In this document: one piece after another, positions 59,546-64,000 of the stretch | Layout of the letters: each line of letters starts with the position of its first letter | Numbering within the stretch: the first letter of the stretch is position 1 | Source of the DNA: Rosa chinensis | Lineage: Eukaryota > Streptophyta > Magnoliopsida > Rosales > Rosaceae | Direction of reading: 5' to 3' | Length of the DNA: 64,000 bases | NCBI RefSeq assembly: GCF_002994745.2 | Contig: NC_037094.1 | Location: forward strand, 15,441,501 to 15,505,500 | The notes under the pieces: model-generated | What the model saw: the letters and a program-made list of their open reading frames with translations, nothing else | The model's database searches: none | What the model was told of the DNA's origin: nothing | Position numbers and translations under genes: made by a program

Positions 59546-59837
59546 CTGATAATAGATTAATTAAAGCATCTTGAGTACAAAATAACAATAACAAATAATA
59601 ATTGAATAGGTACGGATCACATAGAACAACATTGTCAACATATATAGTCAAATACATACCTAACCTACCCCATATGAGTGTTGACCTGAGGAAGACTACT
59701 TGATAGGCTGGATTTGGAAATTCATTCAGAGGTTTTGAACTTTTAATTACACAGAACACGTAAATTGTGAAGAACATACAACAACAAAACATATATATGT
59801 TCTACTTTCATTCATGTTCAGTGCACAACGATTACAT
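59546..59837. other. Intergenic / possible original 3' UTR side of the SDR gene
   Basis: AT-rich; no gene. Before the copia insertion it adjoined the sequence 90 bp past the SDR stop codon. Confidence 0.5.
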
Positions 59838-60068
59838 TGTTAGCGTGAGTCATGGGATTGGTATCCCATTTATCATGGTAACTGTGGATTGATTAAGATT
59901 GTGTAATCAAGGAGAGAATATTTATGTAATTAAGGATAGAATATCACGTTGTAATTATTGTAATTAGTTTCCTAGTAGAACTCTGTAACTTCTGTATATA
60001 TACTCCAATTTGGGAGATGAGAAATATATGAGTATTAGAAATTCCCAATCTCTTTGTTCTGTTTGACT
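59838..60068 (+). repeat. 5' LTR
   Basis: 231 bp, TGTTAGCG...TTTGACT. The 3' end lacks the usual CA, but it is fixed by the primer-binding site next to it and by the TSD at the other end of the element. Confidence 0.9.
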
Positions 60069-60280
60069 TGGTATCAAACCAGAGATCCGTCTGGACTTTG
60101 TTCTTTTGTTTCCGCTGGAAATTTGTCTTTGTATACTCTTTAAGAGTTTGTCCTTTGTCTTCGTCCTCTGTCCCTTTTGCCCTAAAAACCCTAAAAGTAC
60201 ACCTTGCCGTCAAGTTTGTACTCTTTGAAAAAGTTTGTCTTTGTCATTTGTAGTAGCTCTGCCGTACTATTTTGATCCAT

Positions 60281-61340
60281 CTAAATCTGTTTGTTCTTGA
60301 AGCTTCGGTTGTTGTTTGAAGAAGAAGACTGGGAGATTTGACCAACAAGGCAGCCATGAAGAACCTTCACACTGAAATCTCTAGTTTGACAGTTTAGGCC
60401 AAGTCTTCTTCCCCAGTCTCCTTGTCTCCTCAAAATGGGAATTCTCAGTATTGGCCCAGGAATCAGGGGTATCAACCGAATCAGAACTACAACAGGGGAT
60501 CCGCTCCATTTTACAACCAGGTGACTTGTAACTATTGCAAAAATATTGGCCATTACAAGAGTCAATGCCCCAAATTGCTGAGAATCAACTCCAACAACTC
60601 TGGGTTGAAAGGTGGCAACAATAATCAAAGAAGCAAGGCGGCAATTCAGTTGGTGCATGAACCTGATTTCTATGGTGTGGAGGGTCAAGACCATACTAAG
60701 GGTAATGTTCCTCTAATTAAGGAACATCGAGGAAAAATTGGTTTTGCTTTGAATATTTCTGACTTTACTGGTAGTGATACATGGATAATTGATTTTGGTG
60801 CGTCTGACCATATGACCTATGATAAGTCTTTGTTTTCCACTTTGTCTTCCCCATCTATAACACGTCTCAAATGCAAATGGTAAGTCCTTTCTAGTTTTAG
60901 GTGTTGGGTCAGTCCAAGTTACACCTTCTATTATTCTCTATAATACCCTCTCTATCTCATCACCTCTTATCTATGTCTGAGTTAAACTCACAAAACAAGT
61001 GCTGAAGTGGAGTTTGTGAGATGTTGTGGTTAAGGAACTTGATGAGAGATTTAGGGTTCAAATAGAAGAAGGCGATGCCTCTATATTGTGATAATAAAGC
61101 TGCTGTTGAAATTGCTCATAATCCGATTCAGCATGACAGAACGAAGCATGTGGAGATTGATAGACATTTCATTAAGGAAAAGTTGGATGGTCAAATTATT
61201 TCATTTCCTTTTGTACCTACTGAGGAGTGAGGAGCAGTTGGCAGACATTCTTACAAAGGCAATATCTAGCAAGGCGTTTTATGACTCACTTGACAAGTTG
61301 GACATCCATGATTTGTATATATGCTCCAACTTGAGGGGGA
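60281..61340 (+). pseudogene. Copia gag-protease and RNase H remnant
   Basis: The frame 60422-60883 contains a CCHC zinc knuckle (CNYCKNIGHYKSQC), then the protease region WIIDFGASDHMTYD, where the active-site D-S/T-G reads D-F-G. Sequence then jumps to the end of RNase H (YCDNKAAVEIAHNPIQHDRT and EEQLADILTKAISSKAF, in shifted frames at about 61080-61290). The integrase and reverse transcriptase segments are deleted around 60884-61070. Not functional. Confidence 0.9.
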
Positions 61341-61341
61341 G

Positions 61342-61573
61342 TGTTAGCGTGAGTCATGGGATTGGTATCCCATATATCGTGGTAACTGTGGATTGATTAA
61401 GATTGTGTAATCAAGGAGAGAATATTTATGTAATTAAGGAGAGAATATCACATTGTAATTATTGTAATTAGTTTCCTAGTAGAACTCTGTAACTTCTGTA
61501 TATATACTCCAATTCGGGAGATGAGAAATATATGAGTACCAGAAAATTCCCAATCTCTTTGTTCTGTTTGACT
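61342..61573 (+). repeat. 3' LTR
   Basis: 232 bp, near-identical to 59838-60068. Confidence 0.95.
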
Positions 61574-61667
61574 TACATGGGAGGAGAAGCAATAGTTTCT
61601 TTACAATTTGATTCAATGAGAAACAGTGCAGCAGCAAGTTAACATTAAGACCTTATACATATATATA

Positions 61668-63622
61668 CTACTTGAGATTAGTCATGCTCAAGCTAAAATC
61701 CCAAAGTTTGGAAGCCAAATCTGCATCTTTGGCCTGATTGCTGGGTTTGACAATGTTACAGTCTGCAAAATATTCGCCGCTTACTCCCTTAACTTGTGGA
61801 TGGAGTGCCACAAAGCATGTGGTTGCTGCACCCTGCACAATCATGTTCAATATGGAGATTATTATGCACATGTTTCTTAGAAAAACTGAACTAGCACAAA
61901 GAGATACAAGAGTCTCTACTACATATATGTATGCATGTGGAACTTAAAAGAAGTACCTGTTGAACAGTTTTTATGAACGGAATGATAAATACACCCAGCA
62001 CCTTCACAATATCTGTATCAAGCCACAGAAAAGTAAGTGGTCAATGGAAATTAAACCAGACAAGTATTGCAGTGTAAAAAAACTATGATCATGAGCTAGT
62101 CTGATTTGTGTCCATGCATATCATAGGAACTGATCACATACAGCTTTCGCTGCAGATGATTTCACTAAAAAAATTAGTGACAGTTTTAAACTACGCACAG
62201 TGGATGAAGCTTACAATGCAAAATGCCATTATCAAAGCGCACGATATTGGTCTTGATTGATCCCGGATGAAGAGAATTAGCAGTGATCTCCACTCCTTCT
62301 GCCTGTTTAGTTAGTGTTCAGTTCCAAGTCAACCACAAGTTCAGAAATCAGCACATTTCTTAACCAGAAAACATTCAATACCTTCAGACGCCTTGTAAGC
62401 TCATTAGCATGTAATACATTAGCAAGCTTGGATTGTCCATAAGCCAAATATCTGTAGTAGCTGTACGAAAGTAGAAGGAACAAAATGTCAATTGACACAG
62501 ATACTACTTCGGAAAAATTAGATTGTCAATTTGACCATTGAAAATGCGGTTTTTTATTTGAAAGTGCGATACCAGATCGAGAGTCTAGCCCCGTAACATA
62601 TCAAACATCGGGCAAGATCAGCATTACCCTAACTCATTAAATCAGCAAAGTATGACCTAAAAAGGAATCATCTGTTGTGCTGTAACTATGTTACCTTGAT
62701 TCATCATTAATTTTATCAAAACGAATTCCTTCACGGTACACATATTGATGGCCCATTGACGATAAATTTACAATTCTTCCCTCTCTCTTGCTTTCTCGCA
62801 ATGTGCGTTTCATGGTCTCCAACAAAAGATTTGTGAGAAGAAAGTGCCCTGCATGGTTCAAGTAACAAATAAGGTTCATATAAGAAAGTACTGTAGAAAA
62901 CTGATTAACTGGCCTAAAGTAATGACTTCAGACTAGTTGTAAGTAAACACACCTAAGTGATTAGTTGCAAATTGCAGCTCTATGTTGTCTTGAGAAAGCT
63001 TGAATGGTGTTATAACCCCTGCATTGTTACTTCCAACAAAGAAGAGATTTAATTCCCTTTATTGTCAAAGTTCGCAATAACCAAATGTTATTTCTGTACG
63101 TACGTATACTTGTGCTTTTACTCTACAACGGTGCATGTACAGGGGTGATTAACTAGTGTGTTGTCATTTCCTAGCAGTTTTAAGTTTTTGGAGTCGAGTT
63201 GTTATCTGACATAATATTAGTTGCACATTTAGAGTCTAAATTTGTCCGACAAAACATAAAATAGGGGAAAATAGAGTAGAATAAAGTCAATAAACACAAC
63301 CTAACCTGCAGGATATGTTGAAATAGTAAAGATGATATTTGCTAAACCAAAAAAATGAAGATGAATGACAATGACATATGCTTATCTTACATAAGGATGT
63401 TCAGTGAAAGGCCCAAGGAATTATACTCTTCTGCAAACTTTCTTACAGATGCCAATGAGCTGAGATCTAACTCCATAACATCTACTCTAGCATTGGGGAT
63501 TTCTTTAAGGATTGCTTCTTTGACATTTTCCCCTGCATTTGTGTTCCTTACTGCCATAACTACATGGACACCACGCAATGCAAGAACGCGCGATGTCTCT
63601 AAACCAAGACCACTTGTGGCTC
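61668..63622 (-). CDS. Short-chain dehydrogenase/reductase, TIC32/retinol dehydrogenase-like (5' exon outside window)
   Basis: Seven exons in phase: 63391-63622, 62953-63029, 62695-62848, 62382-62460, 62215-62302, 61957-62012, 61668-61832; about 283 residues. Visible SDR marks: ATSGLGLE (cofactor-binding glycine motif, its first TG split by the upstream intron), NNAG (last base of the preceding Ile codon from the next exon), [10 protein letters not shown] (catalytic Ser), [15 protein letters not shown] (catalytic Tyr and Lys), and [12 protein letters not shown]. The C-terminus is [13 protein letters not shown]. Family enzymes use NADPH; TIC32 sits at the plastid inner envelope, others on ER or mitochondria. 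About 35 N-terminal residues lie beyond a >370-bp intron to the right. The copia element sits 90 bp past the stop. Confidence 0.9.
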
Positions 63623-64000
63623 CTGAAAATTAAACAAAAATTACAAATCGAAACGTTTAATAACCTTACTTAAGCAAACTCTAAGCTAGGAAGGCCCGTT
63701 GACATGAAAATTAAAAACAAATGTCAAACATCTTGCACATCCCCAAAGGTGAAGCAGTTTTAGACCATATATCACAGAATTACAGAAAGCACTTCAAATG
63801 ACTGATCAAGATCTCTCTTTATACATCTAAATCATATGGGATCCTTTGTTTCAATTTTTTATCTTACTCTCTTTTAATCTTTTGGATATATAAATAAGCT
63901 TCTTCTTCTAGAACAAATATTACATAGCAATTAAACTAAGCAATAATAGTATTCATCATACGATCTATGGCAAGTTTAACTAAAATAGAGCTTGAATGAC
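63623..64000 (-). other. First visible intron of the SDR gene
   Basis: AT-rich, ends TTTTCAG at 63623-63629 on the minus strand. No N-terminal SDR exon could be found to the window edge. Confidence 0.7.

Larger units (their letters stand above)
59838..61573 (+). mobile_element. Internally deleted copia element with 5-bp TSD
   Basis: Two LTRs (59838-60068 and 61342-61573) differ by seven substitutions and one indel by hand count. A perfect duplication TACAT flanks it (59833-59837, 61574-61578). A primer-binding site TGGTATCAAACCAGAG follows the 5' LTR at 60069, and a polypurine tract TTGAGGGGGAG precedes the 3' LTR at 61331-61341. Inside are gag/protease remnants and the end of RNase H; integrase and reverse transcriptase are missing. 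LTR divergence of about 3% suggests a fairly recent insertion. Confidence 0.95.

Overview
This is a plant nuclear window, almost certainly from a eudicot. Genes are split by short AT-rich GT..AG introns, there is a Pol III tRNA-Ile(AAU) gene, and the background is AT-rich and full of MITEs, LINE remnants and Ty1/copia pieces. The bHLH protein and the flavour of the repeats suggest a Rosaceae species, but that is inference from memory, not a search result. Only four intact multi-exon genes plus one small two-exon gene can be supported. Most of the rest is nested transposable-element (TE) sequence.

Layout. 1-4868: decayed copia retrotransposon (minus strand) interrupted by a 3.2 kb CACTA element (TSD TAT) carrying a fragment of a GH81 beta-1,3-glucanase gene. 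6409-9733: hAT-like element holding fragments of two host genes (ORANGE-like and PDI-like). 10541-12026: Pack-MULE (9-bp TSD) with a CIA2-like fragment. 12102-22290: three thionin-like Cys-rich genes on the minus strand, one intact and two broken, separated by hAT, MULE, LINE and MITE insertions. 22850-26935: LINE-derived repeat and unannotatable sequence. 26936-30160: complete 8-exon GL3/EGL3-type bHLH gene (minus). 32770-34496: ORF1-only LINE with a 14-bp TSD. 34557-49087: intergenic TE country with MULE-type MITEs, a second putative Pack-MULE, a Helitron, and a GC-rich palindrome embedded in TA microsatellites. 51023-52582: 5-exon gene resembling BORC subunit 6 (minus). 53981-56285: 4-exon F-box/LRR/FBD-like gene (plus). 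56590-57330: NLR leucine-rich-repeat pseudogene. 57535-57608: tRNA-Ile. 57686-61573: Helitron, LINE RNase H fragment and an internally deleted copia element with TSD. 61668-64000: short-chain dehydrogenase (TIC32/retinol dehydrogenase-like) on the minus strand, its first exon outside the window.

The genes do not form a pathway. The bHLH is expected to work with R2R3-MYB and WD40 partners on anthocyanin/epidermal targets. The F-box protein is expected to be an SCF substrate adaptor. The SDR is a plastid- or membrane-associated oxidoreductase. The most distinctive features are the density of host-gene capture by three DNA-transposon superfamilies within 11 kb (CACTA, hAT, MULE), and the palindrome/duplication structure at 47.7-49.1 kb. 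All exon boundaries were deduced by hand from frame, splice dinucleotides and remembered family conservation.
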